DNA of 64,000 nt from Streptomyces sp. MUM 178J (GCF_022414575.1 NZ_JADWYQ010000001.1:62001-126000); one strand, 5' to 3'. Counted from the stretch's first letter, positions 32,602-41,541 are shown. Translations and numbers: made by a program. Notes: generated by a model from the letters alone, not told the origin.

Positions 32602-35058
32602 ATGGCCAGGAATCCGCGTCCCAGACGACCACCCGAGAGCCGGGAGACCCGGCCCTCTCCTCATGCGGTCCTCGACCGCCTCGCTGCGGGCGCGGGCCGG
32701 GCTGCGCGCATCACTCATACGGAGCACTTGCCCCCCAGGCCGGGTCGCCATGCAGTCTGGCCGCACCGCATCCGCCCCGAAGTGATCAACGCCATTCAGC
32801 AGGCCGGCGTCGACTGCCCCTGGGCCCACCAGGCCGCCGCCGCCGAGCACGCCCTGGACGGCGAGTCCGTCGTGATCGCCACCGGCACCGCCTCCGGCAA
32901 GTCGCTGGCCTACCTCGCGCCCGTGCTCTCCACCCTGCTCGACGGATCAGAGGCGCCCAACGGCAGGGGGACCACGGCCCTGTACCTCGCGCCCACGAAG
33001 GCCCTGGCGGCCGACCAGCGACGCGCCGTGGCCGAGCTCGCTCAGCCCCTGGGCAACCGGATCCGGCCCGCGGTCTACGACGGCGACACGCCGGTAGAAG
33101 AACGCGAATGGGTCCGTCAGTACGCCAATTACGTCCTCACCAACCCCGACATGCTGCACCGGGGGATCCTCCCGTCCCACCCCCGCTGGGCCTCCTTCCT
33201 GCGCGCTCTGCGCTATGTCGTGATCGACGAGTGCCACACCTACCGGGGCGTCTTCGGCTCCCATGTCGCCCAGGTGCTGCGCCGGCTGCGCCGGGTGTGC
33301 GCCCGCTACGGCGCACACCCCGTCTTCCTCCTCGCCTCCGCCACCGCCGCGGAGCCGGCCGCGGCCGCCGGACGGCTCGTCGGGCTGCCCGTGCGGGAAG
33401 TCGCCGACGACGCCTCCCCCCGCGGCGAGCTGGTCTTCGCCCTGTGGGAGCCGCCGCTGACCGAACTCCGCGGCGAGAAGGGCGCCCCCGTCCGCCGCAC
33501 CGCCACCGCCGAGAGCGCCGACCTGCTCACCGATCTGACCGTGCAGGGGGTGCGCACCGTGGCCTTCGTACGCTCCCGGCGCGGCGCCGAGCTGATCTCC
33601 GTGATCGCCAAGGAGCGCCTGGCCGAGGTCGACCGCTCACTTCCCGGGCGTGTCGCCGCCTACCGCGGCGGCTATCTTCCCGAGGAACGACGTGCCCTGG
33701 AGCAGGCCCTGCACTCAGGTGAACTGCTCGGCCTTGCCGCCACCACCGCCCTCGAGCTGGGGGTGGACGTCTCGGGCCTGGACGCGGTGGTCATCGCCGG
33801 CTATCCGGGCACCCGCGCCTCCCTGTGGCAGCAGGCGGGCCGGGCAGGCCGCTCCGGAGAGGGCGCCCTCGCGGTGCTCGTCGCCCGCGACGACCCGTTG
33901 GACACCTATCTCGTCCACCATCCCGAGGCGCTGTTCCGGCAGCCCGTGGAGTCGACGGTCCTCGACCCCGACAACCCTTACGTCCTCTCCCCCCATCTGT
34001 GCGCGGCAGCCGCCGAGCACCCGCTGACCGAACCCGACCTGGAACTCTTCGGCCCGTCCGTCCCCGCGCTCCTGCCCCAGCTGGAGACCGCCGGCCTGCT
34101 GCGCCGCCGGGCCTCCGGCTGGTACTGGACCCGCCGCGAGCGCGCCGCCGATCTCACCGACATCCGGGGCGAGGGCGGGCGGCCGGTCCAGATCGTGGAG
34201 GCGGCCACGGGCAGGCTGCTGGGCACGGTCGACGCCTCCGCCGCCCACACCTCAGTCCACGAGGGGGCCGTCCACCTCCACCAGGGCCGCACCTATCTGG
34301 TGAAACAGCTCGATCTCGAAGACCCCCGCAGCGCCGTCGCCCTCGTCGAGGAGGCCAGCCCGCCGTACTCCACCACCGCCCGCGACACCACCTCCATCTC
34401 CGTCCTCGAAACCGACATGGAAGTCCCCTGGGGGGACGGACGCCTGTGCTTCGGCTCGGTGGAGGTCACCAACCAGGTCGTCTCCTTCCTCCGCCGCAAG
34501 CTCATCACCGGCGAGGTGCTCGGCGAGACCAAGCTCGACCTGCCGCCCCGCACCCTGCGCACCCGGGCCGTGTGGTGGACGGTCACCGAAGACCAACTGG
34601 ACGGCGCCCGCGTGGGCCCCGAGCAGCTCGGCGGCGCGCTGCACGCCGCCGAACACGCCTCCATCGGCATGCTGCCGCTCTTCGCCACCTGCGACCGCTG
34701 GGACATCGGAGGAGTGTCCGTGCCACTCCATCCGGACACTCTCCTCCCGACGGTCTTCGTGTACGACGGTCACCCGGGCGGGGCGGGCTTCGCCGAGCGG
34801 GCCTTCCACACCGCCCGCGACTGGCTCACCGCCACCCGCGAGGCCATCGCGTCCTGCGAGTGCGAGGCGGGCTGCCCGTCCTGCATCCAGTCCCCCAAGT
34901 GCGGCAACGGCAACGACCCGCTCCACAAGAGGGCTGCCGTACGGCTTCTCACGGAACTGCTGCGGCACGCCCCCGTGGAAGCAAAGGCCCGGCAGGAAGC
35001 ACGGGACCCGCAGGAACCACAGGGCCCGTCGGCGCCGCTGGACCCGCCCGTGCCCTGA
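32602..35058 (+). CDS. DEAH-type ATP-dependent helicase, MrfA/YprA-like
   Basis: 818 residues. Motif I is ATGTASGKS, motif II is the DECH variant (VIDECHTY), motif III is LASATA, and motif VI is QQAGRAGRSGEG. The C-terminal DUF1998 region has four clustered cysteines (CECEAGCPSCIQSPKCGNGN) that bind zinc in MrfA, the mitomycin-repair helicase of Bacillus. The stated start (ATG 32602, MARNPRP) has no good ribosome site. A reading frame one base out of register (starting MAFNHLPAAMHDALG at 32522) looks like the conserved N-terminus; see findings. The 3' end overlaps the last gene of the opposite-strand tad cluster by 110 bp. Confidence 0.88.
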   Translation: MARNPRPRRPPESRETRPSPHAVLDRLAAGAGRAARITHTEHLPPRPGRHAVWPHRIRPEVINAIQQAGVDCPWAHQAAAAEHALDGESVVIATGTASGKSLAYLAPVLSTLLDGSEAPNGRGTTALYLAPTKALAADQRRAVAELAQPLGNRIRPAVYDGDTPVEEREWVRQYANYVLTNPDMLHRGILPSHPRWASFLRALRYVVIDECHTYRGVFGSHVAQVLRRLRRVCARYGAHPVFLLASATAAEPAAAAGRLVGLPVREVADDASPRGELVFALWEPPLTELRGEKGAPVRRTATAESADLLTDLTVQGVRTVAFVRSRRGAELISVIAKERLAEVDRSLPGRVAAYRGGYLPEERRALEQALHSGELLGLAATTALELGVDVSGLDAVVIAGYPGTRASLWQQAGRAGRSGEGALAVLVARDDPLDTYLVHHPEALFRQPVESTVLDPDNPYVLSPHLCAAAAEHPLTEPDLELFGPSVPALLPQLETAGLLRRRASGWYWTRRERAADLTDIRGEGGRPVQIVEAATGRLLGTVDASAAHTSVHEGAVHLHQGRTYLVKQLDLEDPRSAVALVEEASPPYSTTARDTTSISVLETDMEVPWGDGRLCFGSVEVTNQVVSFLRRKLITGEVLGETKLDLPPRTLRTRAVWWTVTEDQLDGARVGPEQLGGALHAAEHASIGMLPLFATCDRWDIGGVSVPLHPDTLLPTVFVYDGHPGGAGFAERAFHTARDWLTATREAIASCECEAGCPSCIQSPKCGNGNDPLHKRAAVRLLTELLRHAPVEAKARQEARDPQEPQGPSAPLDPPVP

Positions 35059-35386
35059 TCGCGGGGGCATACGGGCCGAAGCGGGCCCGCGCCGTGACGT
35101 CCGCGATCTCGCCGCGTACGGCGCAGCGCACCACCGCCGCCCCCTGAGCGCGCGCTGTCCGGGCAGCGACCGCGCAGGCGGCGGAAGCGCCGTGGAGCGC
35201 CCGGTCGGCCGCGGCGAGCGCGGCCAGATCCGCCGCCGCAGCGGCCCGGTGACGGGCGGCGACCGCCTGCCCCAGCGCCAGGGCCGTCGCGAATACGGCA
35301 CAGAGCACGGTCACCGCCACGGCGGTCAGCACCGTCGCCGACCCCCGCTCCCCGGGCCGCGCCCCGGGTCGCTCCCCGCTGCTCAT
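34949..35386 (-). CDS. TadE-like / Rv3654c-type pilus-associated membrane protein
   Basis: 145 residues. An N-terminal positively charged leader (PGERGSATVLT) precedes one membrane helix (VAVTVLCAVFATALAL), then an Ala-rich helix (VAARHRAAAAADLAALAAADRAL) with two later Cys residues. This is the 'helicase/secretion neighbourhood TadE-like' type found next to the MrfA-like helicase. The last 100 residues are low-complexity (GPAAPTGPVVPAGP repeats) and antisense to the helicase 3' end, overlapping it by 110 bp. It overlaps the upstream TadE gene by 4 bp, so it is translated as part of that operon. Confidence 0.8.
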   Translation of the reverse strand: MSSGERPGARPGERGSATVLTAVAVTVLCAVFATALALGQAVAARHRAAAAADLAALAAADRALHGASAACAVAARTARAQGAAVVRCAVRGEIADVTARARFGPYAPAIRARAGPAAPTGPVVPAGPVLPAGPLLPRGRAAAVP

Positions 35387-35775
35387 CGCACCGCCTCCCC
35401 TCGCACCGCCGCGCTTCCGACGGCGTCCTCAGCCTGCGCGGCCGCCTCGGCGCTCAAGGTGAGGGACAGCGCTCCCGGGCCCGGGGCCCTTGCCTCCACC
35501 CGCACCCGCCACAGATCGCCCGCCCGAAGCAGCGTGATCCGCGCGCCCTGCGGGGCAACCGCCCGCGCCGCCCCGACATACGGCTCGGACGCCGCAGCGG
35601 CACGCGCTCCGGACCGCGCCGCGTCCACGCACTGGATCTGCGCGGCTGCGGCCGTCAGCGCCCAGACCAGCGCCATGGCGAAGACCACGAGTGCCGGCAC
35701 GGCGATCGCCGCTTCCGCCGTCACCGAACCCGTGTCCCGCGGCCGCCTGCCCCGCAGCCGATCAGAACTGCGCAT
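35383..35775 (-). CDS. TadE-family minor pseudopilin
   Basis: 130 residues. Following a basic leader (RGRRPRDTGS) comes the TadE pattern VTAEAAIAVPALVVFAMALVWALTAAAAQIQCVDAARSGARAA, with a Glu at position 5 of the helix as in prepilins. The remaining extracellular part is beta-rich. The leader would be cut by a TadV-type prepilin peptidase, which is not in the window. It overlaps DUF4244 by 14 bp upstream and the TadE-like gene by 4 bp downstream. Confidence 0.87.
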   Translation of the reverse strand: MRSSDRLRGRRPRDTGSVTAEAAIAVPALVVFAMALVWALTAAAAQIQCVDAARSGARAAAASEPYVGAARAVAPQGARITLLRAGDLWRVRVEARAPGPGALSLTLSAEAAAQAEDAVGSAAVRGEAVR

Positions 35776-36031
35776 TGAGCGCTTTGCCGATCACCGACTG
35801 CAGCGCCCCGGACACGGCCGCGCTGGTGACGATCTTGTAGAGCACGGCCGCGAACGCGCAGGCGGCGATCGTTCCCACGGCGTACTCGGAGGTCGTCATC
35901 CCGGCGTCCCGCGTCGTCCGGTCACCCCGCAGGGCACACAGTCGCTCTCGCACCCGCCGCGTCCACCGCAGGCGGCCCCACGTCCCGTTCGGTGTCGTCT
36001 CCTGCGTCATCTCCTGCGTTGTCCTCACCAT
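35762..36031 (-). CDS. DUF4244 protein, probable Flp-type major pilin
   Basis: 89 residues. It has a long basic N-region (RRVRERLCALRGDRTTRDAG) then MTTSEYAVGTIAACAFAAVLYKIVTSAAV, a Flp-pilin-like helix with Glu at the fifth position. In Streptomyces DUF4244 genes occupy the position of the Flp pilin in tad clusters. It overlaps the TadE gene by 14 bp, and 73 bp separate it from tadC. Confidence 0.85.
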   Translation of the reverse strand: MVRTTQEMTQETTPNGTWGRLRWTRRVRERLCALRGDRTTRDAGMTTSEYAVGTIAACAFAAVLYKIVTSAAVSGALQSVIGKALNAQF

Positions 36032-36104
36032 GTCTGCCTCCCAGAGGTCGTCTCAGATGTCTTGTCTGTTGTCGCCTGCTGCAGCCCGCGCGCATGACAC
36101 GCCG

Positions 36105-36959
36105 TCAGGCGCCGCCGAGCAGCCCGTCCGCCAGGCCGATCACCACCGGGGCCACGCCGACCGCGAGGAAGGCCGGCAGAAAGCACAGCCCCACCGGTGC
36201 GGTGATCAGCACCTGAGCCTTACGGCCGCGAGCCGTGACCAGCCGGGCCTGATCCGCCCGCAGGCGATCGGCCAGCCGGGCGACCGGCCCCGCCGCCGGC
36301 GCGCCGGTGCGGTCCGCCCGCTCCAGGCAGCGGGCCAGCTGCTCGGCTCCCGGTATCCGGCCGAACCGGGCCCATGCCCCGGCAGGTTCACCTCCGAGCC
36401 GCAGTTCCGCGGCGGTCCGCACCAGTCGGCCGCCCACAGGCCCGGAGAGGGCCTCTCCGACCGCCTCCGCGGCGTCACGGGGCGCCGCTCCGGCGGAGAG
36501 ACAGGCTGCCAGGAGGTCCGCCGCCAGAGGGAGCTGCCGCATGGCCTCCCGGGCGTCCGCACCGCCCGCGCCATCCATGCCGTCCGCGGCGGCGCGCGTC
36601 GAGGCCTTCGCACGGGCCGACTGCCACCGCCGCACCGCATAGGCCGCTGCGAGCCCGGCCGACGCACCGGCGACCCCGCCGATCAGCACCCACCCGGCAA
36701 CCAGAGCCCCCAAGGGCCCCGCCCACCCCCGTGCCCACACGGCCGGCACGCGCCATCGCCGTCGTCGGCCCGCCTGCTGGCCGCCCCGGGCGGCCAGCAG
36801 GGCCTCGGCCCGGTTCCTCGTCCGGCGCTCACGGCGGTGGACGGACGCCATCAGGGCGAGCAGGGCCAAGACCGCGAGGGCAGACGCCGGCGCCGCGAGT
36901 CCACGGAGGGCGTCCAGCCGCGCAGGGTCCAGCGGAACGCCGACCGCGTCAACGCTCAT
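36105..36959 (-). CDS. tadC: Tad secretion inner-membrane protein TadC-like (T2SS GspF fold)
   Basis: 284 residues. An N-terminal membrane helix (ASALAVLALLALMASV), a second pair (AGPLGALVAGWVLIGGVAG), the cytoplasmic GspF helical bundle (LPLAADLLAACLSAGAAPRDAAEAVG, with AEQLARCLERADRTGAP) and a C-terminal hairpin of membrane helices (VLITAPVGLCFLPAFLAVGVAPVV). Together with TadB it forms the inner-membrane platform driven by the TadA ATPase. It overlaps tadB by 4 bp. Confidence 0.88.
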   Translation of the reverse strand: MSVDAVGVPLDPARLDALRGLAAPASALAVLALLALMASVHRRERRTRNRAEALLAARGGQQAGRRRRWRVPAVWARGWAGPLGALVAGWVLIGGVAGASAGLAAAYAVRRWQSARAKASTRAAADGMDGAGGADAREAMRQLPLAADLLAACLSAGAAPRDAAEAVGEALSGPVGGRLVRTAAELRLGGEPAGAWARFGRIPGAEQLARCLERADRTGAPAAGPVARLADRLRADQARLVTARGRKAQVLITAPVGLCFLPAFLAVGVAPVVIGLADGLLGGA

Positions 36960-37810
36960 ACCGGCTCCCCCCGGCGTACGATCCGGCCGGCCCAGTACAG
37001 ACCGGCGCTCTCCAGCAGCCCGCCGGCGGTCAGGCAGCCAAGGCCCGCAGGCGTATGCAGCAGCACCCGCAGCGGCTCGGCGCCGAGTGCCGTGCCCATC
37101 GCCAGACCCGCTGCCGGAAGCAGCGCCAGCAGCAGGACGGTCGACCAGGCACCCGCCAACTGGGCCCGCAACTCCTCCCGTTGGTCGCGGCGGGCCCGTA
37201 GCGCCGACTCAAGCCGGTCAAGCCCCTCCGCAAGACCCGCACCGCCGTCCACGGACACCCGCCAGCAGGCCGCCATCCCCGCGAGTCCCTCCGCCCCGGG
37301 CTCCCGGGCCGCCTCCCGCAGCGCTCCCGGCACATCGCCACCGAAGCGCGCGGCTGCCAGCACCACGGTCTCCGCGCCGCCCAGCGCTCCGGTGGACCGC
37401 ACCGCGGAGGCCAGCGCAGGCCCCGGCTGCAGGCCCGCTCGCAGCTCCCCCACAACGGCGCCGCACAGTGAGACGACGCCCTGCGCCCTGCGCTCCCGCT
37501 CCCCCGCGTGCTCCGCCGCCCGCAACCGGCGGCCCAGCAGCGGAACGGCCACCGCTCCCGCGATCAGCGGCAGCAGCGACCCGCCCAGCACTGCCACCGC
37601 CAGCGCCGCGGGCACACACCACCACTCCCGCCGCGCGCCCGCCCGCCGTCGCAACCGCCGCGCCGCCGCCCGCACGCGGTCCGCCGCCCCGTCTCGCGAC
37701 GACGCCACCGCGCCCCCGCCCGCGAGCAGCAGCCGGCCCCTCCGCAGCCCCTGCTCCCCTCCGGCCATCAGCCACGCCGCCGCCCCCGCACACAGCGCGG
37801 CCGCGTACAT
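36956..37810 (-). CDS. tadB: Tad secretion inner-membrane protein TadB-like
   Basis: 284 residues with the same GspF architecture: membrane helices near residues 1-15, 70-90 and 240-265, and the cytoplasmic bundle with VVGELRAGLQPGPALASAV and GGAGLAEGLDRLESALRARRDQREELRAQLAG. It starts at ATG 37810 with GGGGAG 8 nt upstream, 14 bp after the tadA stop. The pair TadB/TadC is usual in actinobacterial tad clusters. Confidence 0.88.
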   Translation of the reverse strand: MYAAALCAGAAAWLMAGGEQGLRRGRLLLAGGGAVASSRDGAADRVRAAARRLRRRAGARREWWCVPAALAVAVLGGSLLPLIAGAVAVPLLGRRLRAAEHAGERERRAQGVVSLCGAVVGELRAGLQPGPALASAVRSTGALGGAETVVLAAARFGGDVPGALREAAREPGAEGLAGMAACWRVSVDGGAGLAEGLDRLESALRARRDQREELRAQLAGAWSTVLLLALLPAAGLAMGTALGAEPLRVLLHTPAGLGCLTAGGLLESAGLYWAGRIVRRGEPV

Positions 37811-37824
37811 CGGGTCATCTCCCC

Positions 37825-38973
37825 TCACAGCGCACCCCCGGCCAGTGACCGCAGCCGCTCCCAGCCCTGTGCGCGGATGAAGCCGTCCTCGCCCCACCGC
37901 AGCGCGGGGACGGTCACCACGAAGCCGTCCCGGTCCCGCTCGAGGACATGCACCTCGGCGATCCGCCGTCGCCCGCTCCTGTCCCGTACGAGATGGATCA
38001 CCACCTTCAGCGCAGCCGCCAACTGGCTGTGCAACGCGGCCCTGTCCAGCCCCGCGGCCGCCCCCAGCGCCTCCAGCCGCGGTGGAACGTCCCCCGCGGC
38101 ATTGGCGTGCACTGTCCCGCAGCCGCCCTCGTGACCGGTGTTCAGAGCGGCCAGGAGCTCGGACACCTCCGGGCCGCGCACCTCGCCCACCACCAGCCGG
38201 TCCGGCCGCATCCGCAGCGCCTGCCGCACCAGGTCCCGAAGCGTCACCAGACCCGCACCCTCCTGGTTGGCCGTGCGCGTCTCCAGCCGGACCACGTGCG
38301 GGTGATCGGGGCGCAGCTCCGCCGAGTCCTCCGCGAGCACGATCCGCTCCCGCTCGCCCACCATTCCAAGCAGGCTGGAGAGCAGGGTGGTCTTCCCCGA
38401 GCCCGTGCCGCCGCCGATGAGGAACGACAGCCGGGCCTCGACCAGTGCGCGCAGCACGCCGTCCCCGCCGGGCGGAACGGTTCCCGCCGCGACGAGTTCC
38501 GCCATCGAGAAGGCGCGGGGCCGGACCACCCGCAGCGACAGGCAGGTCGATCCCACCGCCACCGGAGGGATCACCGCGTGCATGCGCGTCCCGCCCGGCA
38601 GCCGGGCGTCCACCCACGGCCGCGCGTCGTCCAGCCGCCGCTCCGCCACGGCGGCGAGACGCTGCGCCAGCCTGCGGACCGAGCCCGCGTCCTCGAAGGT
38701 CACCTCCGTCAGCTCCAGTCCGCGGCCGCGGTCCACCCACACCCGATCCGGTCCGGACACCAGCACATCCGTCACCCGGGGGTCGGCCAGCAGCGGTTCG
38801 AGCGGTCCCGTGCCGACCAGTTCACAGCGGAGCCGCTCGGTGCCGCCCAGCACTTCCGCGTCCCCGAGGAGCCGGCCCTGAGCTCTCAGCGCCGCCGCCA
38901 CCCGTGCGGGGGTGGGTTCGGCCCCGCTCTCTGCCAGCTGCCTGCGCACCTCGTCGAGCAGTCCCGCGGTCAT
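37825..38973 (-). CDS. tadA: Pilus assembly ATPase TadA/CpaF
   Basis: 382 residues of the type II/IV secretion ATPase family. The N-terminal domain has the [27 protein letters not shown] motif. Walker A is GGTGSGKTT (about residue 190), followed by the Asp box (VLAEDSAEL), Walker B ([12 protein letters not shown]) and the His box ([13 protein letters not shown]). It powers pilus assembly or secretion at the inner membrane. Its start overlaps the stop of the upstream Ssd/CpaE gene by 4 bp. Confidence 0.92.
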   Translation of the reverse strand: MTAGLLDEVRRQLAESGAEPTPARVAAALRAQGRLLGDAEVLGGTERLRCELVGTGPLEPLLADPRVTDVLVSGPDRVWVDRGRGLELTEVTFEDAGSVRRLAQRLAAVAERRLDDARPWVDARLPGGTRMHAVIPPVAVGSTCLSLRVVRPRAFSMAELVAAGTVPPGGDGVLRALVEARLSFLIGGGTGSGKTTLLSSLLGMVGERERIVLAEDSAELRPDHPHVVRLETRTANQEGAGLVTLRDLVRQALRMRPDRLVVGEVRGPEVSELLAALNTGHEGGCGTVHANAAGDVPPRLEALGAAAGLDRAALHSQLAAALKVVIHLVRDRSGRRRIAEVHVLERDRDGFVVTVPALRWGEDGFIRAQGWERLRSLAGGAL

Positions 38974-40088
38974 GAGACGTCCTCTCCCCTCATGCCGTCG
39001 CCCGCCAGCGCGCGCTCCCAGAAGGCCGAGCAGAACCGGGCCAGCGGGCTGCGGGGGCTCGCCCCCGGCGGTGTGCCGTTTTCCTGCGCCGCCAGCAGAC
39101 CGTCTTCGAAGGGCAGTTCACCGGCGAGGGGAAGCCCCAGGGCGCCGGCGACCCACTGCTCGTCCAGCCCGGAGGCATACGGCCCGCGGACCACGGCGCG
39201 CAGGTCCTGGAGCACCATCCCGACCGCCGACGCCACCCTGTTCGCCGCGGCGACCGCACGCAGTTCGCCCGGTACGACAAGCAGCCCGAGGTCCAGCTGG
39301 GCGAGTGCCTCCGCCACGCCTTCGTCGACCCGGCGCGGCAGGTCTACGACAACGACGCCGCCCCGCCTGCGCGCCGCGGCGAGGACGGAGCGCATGGCCT
39401 CCGGAGGGATCACCACGGAGTCGCCGCGATCCCAGCTGAGCACCCTCAGCCGATGCAGTTGCGGAAGCGACTCCTCCAACGCGCCGCCCGCCACCCGTCC
39501 TTTGGATGCCGCGAAATCCGGCCATCGCCTGCCTTCCGCCTGCTCGCCGCCCAGCAGCACATCGAGGCCTCCGCCCAGCGGGTCCGCGTCGACGAGCATG
39601 GTGCCGCTGCCCGAGCGCGCCGCGGTGACCGCCAGGGCGCAGGCCAGCGTCGACGCCCCGGCGCCGCCGCGCCCGCCGATCACTCCGACGGTCAGGGCCT
39701 GCCGACCGACCCCTTCCGTGGCGTCGGCGATGCGGTCCACGAGCCAGCCCTCCGCGTCCGGCAGCCGCAGCACGCAGTCCGCCCCGATCTCCACCGCCCG
39801 CCGCCAGACGTCCGGGTCGTCCTGGTCCCGCCCGACGAGGAGCACCCCGCTTCTGCGTGTCGCCCCACGGCAGCGCGCGGCGGCGTCGTCGCCGACCAGC
39901 ACCAGAGGAGCACCCGTCCAGCCGCCCCCACGCTCGGGCAGACAGTGACAGACCTCCGGTTCGGCTCCCGCGGCGGCGCACAGCCGCAGCAGATCGTCGA
40001 GCAGCTCCAGATCCTCGGTGATGATCAGCGGGCCGTCGCGCCGCCCTTCGGGGGTCTGCCGCATGTCCGATGCGATGGATCCAGCCAT
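38970..40088 (-). CDS. Ssd/CpaE-like P-loop ATPase, tad cluster localisation protein
   Basis: 372 residues. An N-terminal receiver-like half (VLVGDD, LLVGRDQDDPDVW) is followed by a MinD/ParA-type ATPase domain: GVIGGRGGAGASTLACALA (Walker A without the usual Lys, KGGxGKT to GGAGAST), VDADPLGGGLDVLLGG and VVVDLPRRVDEG. Such proteins (Rv3660c, called Ssd in mycobacteria) head the tad operon and are thought to place the pilus apparatus or influence septum formation. The Walker A lysine is absent, so ATP binding would be atypical. It starts the seven-gene operon; its promoter lies in the 40089-40566 gap. Confidence 0.87.
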   Translation of the reverse strand: MAGSIASDMRQTPEGRRDGPLIITEDLELLDDLLRLCAAAGAEPEVCHCLPERGGGWTGAPLVLVGDDAAARCRGATRRSGVLLVGRDQDDPDVWRRAVEIGADCVLRLPDAEGWLVDRIADATEGVGRQALTVGVIGGRGGAGASTLACALAVTAARSGSGTMLVDADPLGGGLDVLLGGEQAEGRRWPDFAASKGRVAGGALEESLPQLHRLRVLSWDRGDSVVIPPEAMRSVLAAARRRGGVVVVDLPRRVDEGVAEALAQLDLGLLVVPGELRAVAAANRVASAVGMVLQDLRAVVRGPYASGLDEQWVAGALGLPLAGELPFEDGLLAAQENGTPPGASPRSPLARFCSAFWERALAGDGMRGEDVS

Positions 40089-40212
40089 GATCGCTACGCC
40101 TCCTCCTGCGCCCTCGCTTCACCGCGAGATGTGGATTCCTTCAGTCCGCGAACTTCGCGGGCGGAATCACCGTGCAGCGCACCGGGAAATCGTGTGGATC
40201 TTGCTGAAAAAC

Positions 40213-40221
40213 TGTGGACAA
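40213..40221 (-). promoter_or_regulatory. DnaA-box match TTGTCCACA
   Basis: The reverse complement TTGTCCACA equals the preferred Streptomyces DnaA box. It is a single copy, and no oriC-like cluster is present, so it may be chance or a DnaA regulatory site. Confidence 0.3.
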
Positions 40222-40395
40222 CTGGCCACTTGTGAATATCTCCGTAGCCCAAACCAGTGACTCCCGGAGAGCACCCTCACGACTACCCACAGTGACGAAT
40301 GTGGGCATGGCTGCGCCCCGTCCGACAGAGGCGGCACATCGGGCCGGCAGTCGGAGCCGATCATCGAACGAACGGAGAAACGCCCCCGGACATGC

Positions 40396-40430
40396 GACGA
40401 CCCCCGCCGGGGGGGAGAGCGGGGGTCGTC
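40396..40430. terminator. 12-bp perfect hairpin in a divergent promoter gap
   Basis: GACGACCCCCGC (40396-40407) pairs exactly with 40419-40430 around an 11-nt G-rich loop. Because both flanking genes point away, a normal terminator role is not obvious; it may end a short unannotated transcript or act as a leader structure for the HAD gene. Confidence 0.45.
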
Positions 40431-40566
40431 TCTCCGGCCGACTCGGGGGGGGGAGGAGCCGGTCCGGGTTAGCACGGTCGCGAACGATCCGTGACTTCCA
40501 TGGTGTACCCGAGAGCCTTCTCAGGCAAACCCACGCGCCCCAGCGTACGCCGAATGGCGGGCACCT

Positions 40567-41541
40567 ATGCTCAAGCTCGTGGAAAACCACTCCTTGCCGC
40601 GCACAGCAGCCTTCTTTGACCTGGACAAGACGGTCATTGCGAAGTCGTCGACGCTGACCTTCAGCAAGTCCTTCTACCAAGGCGGGCTGATCAACCGGCG
40701 TGCCGTCCTGCGGACCGCCTACGTCCAGTTCGTTTATCTCGTCGGGGGCGCCGACCACGACCAGATGGAGCGGATGCGGGAGTACCTCTCCTCGCTCTGC
40801 AAGGGCTGGAACGTCGAGCAGGTCAAACAGCTCGTCGCCGAGACACTGCACGATCTGATCGACCCGATCATCTACGACGAGGCCGCGTCCCTCATCGAAG
40901 AGCACCACACCGCCGGGCGGGACGTCGTCATCGTCTCCACCTCCGGCGCCGAGGTCGTCGAGCCGATCGGCGAGATGCTCGGCGCGGACCGGGTGGTGGC
41001 CACCCGGATGGTGGTGGGCGAGGACGGGTGCTTCACCGGCGAGGTGGAGTACTACGCCTACGGCCCGACCAAGGCCGAAGCGGTCAAGGAGCTTGCCGAG
41101 TCGGAGGGATACGACCTGGCTCGCTGCTTTGCCTACAGCGATTCGGCGACCGATCTGCCGATGCTGGAGTCAGTGGGCCATCCGTATGCGGTCAATCCGG
41201 ACCGCGCACTGCGCCGGGAGGCCGTTGCACGTGATTGGCCGATTCTGGACTTCCACCGTCCCGTACGACTGAAACAGCGAGTGCCCGCCCTGTCCATGCC
41301 GCCGAGACCCGCTCTGGTCGCCGCCGCCGCGGTCGGAGCGGCGGCGGCGACCGCGGGCCTGGTCTGGTATGCGAGCCGCCGCCGCTCCGCCGCGCACAGC
41401 AGGGCGGTGAACCGGGTGCGGGAGTTCGCCGGCCGGGTGGCGGAAAAGGCAGTCGGCCGGTCGGCGGACGCCGTGAACACGCCGGAGGGACTGACCGGCA
41501 GGACGCCGGAGCGGTTCGCCGAGCATTTCACGCGCGTTTGA
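40567..41541 (+). CDS. HAD-superfamily (IB) phosphatase with C-terminal membrane anchor
   Basis: 324 residues. The HAD motifs are FFDLDKTVI (Asp18, Asp20), VIVSTSG and the loop FAYSDSATDLPML, as in SerB-like phosphatases of subfamily IB (also seen in CicA of Caulobacter). The cap-like insertion is between residues 35 and 105. Around residues 245-260 is a membrane-like stretch (VAAAAVGAAAATAGLVWYA) followed by a basic tail. It probably dephosphorylates a small phosphate ester at the membrane; some such proteins are lysophospholipid acyltransferase-type partners. The substrate is unknown. Confidence 0.82.
   Translation: MLKLVENHSLPRTAAFFDLDKTVIAKSSTLTFSKSFYQGGLINRRAVLRTAYVQFVYLVGGADHDQMERMREYLSSLCKGWNVEQVKQLVAETLHDLIDPIIYDEAASLIEEHHTAGRDVVIVSTSGAEVVEPIGEMLGADRVVATRMVVGEDGCFTGEVEYYAYGPTKAEAVKELAESEGYDLARCFAYSDSATDLPMLESVGHPYAVNPDRALRREAVARDWPILDFHRPVRLKQRVPALSMPPRPALVAAAAVGAAAATAGLVWYASRRRSAAHSRAVNRVREFAGRVAEKAVGRSADAVNTPEGLTGRTPERFAEHFTRV

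Larger units (their letters stand above)
40089..40566. other. Divergent intergenic region with DnaA-box match and long hairpin
   Basis: This 478-bp gap separates the tad operon from the HAD phosphatase gene and should hold both promoters. It carries a perfect match to the Streptomyces DnaA box and a strong G/C hairpin described separately. Poly-G runs (40418-40455) flank the hairpin. No convincing gene was found. Confidence 0.6.

Noticed and set aside
36956..38740. 594-codon frame joining tadB to an upstream region as one fused gene
   Set aside because: The upstream half is a shadow of tadA in another frame; the true tadB starts at 37810 with a ribosome site and tadB-like sequence only after that point.
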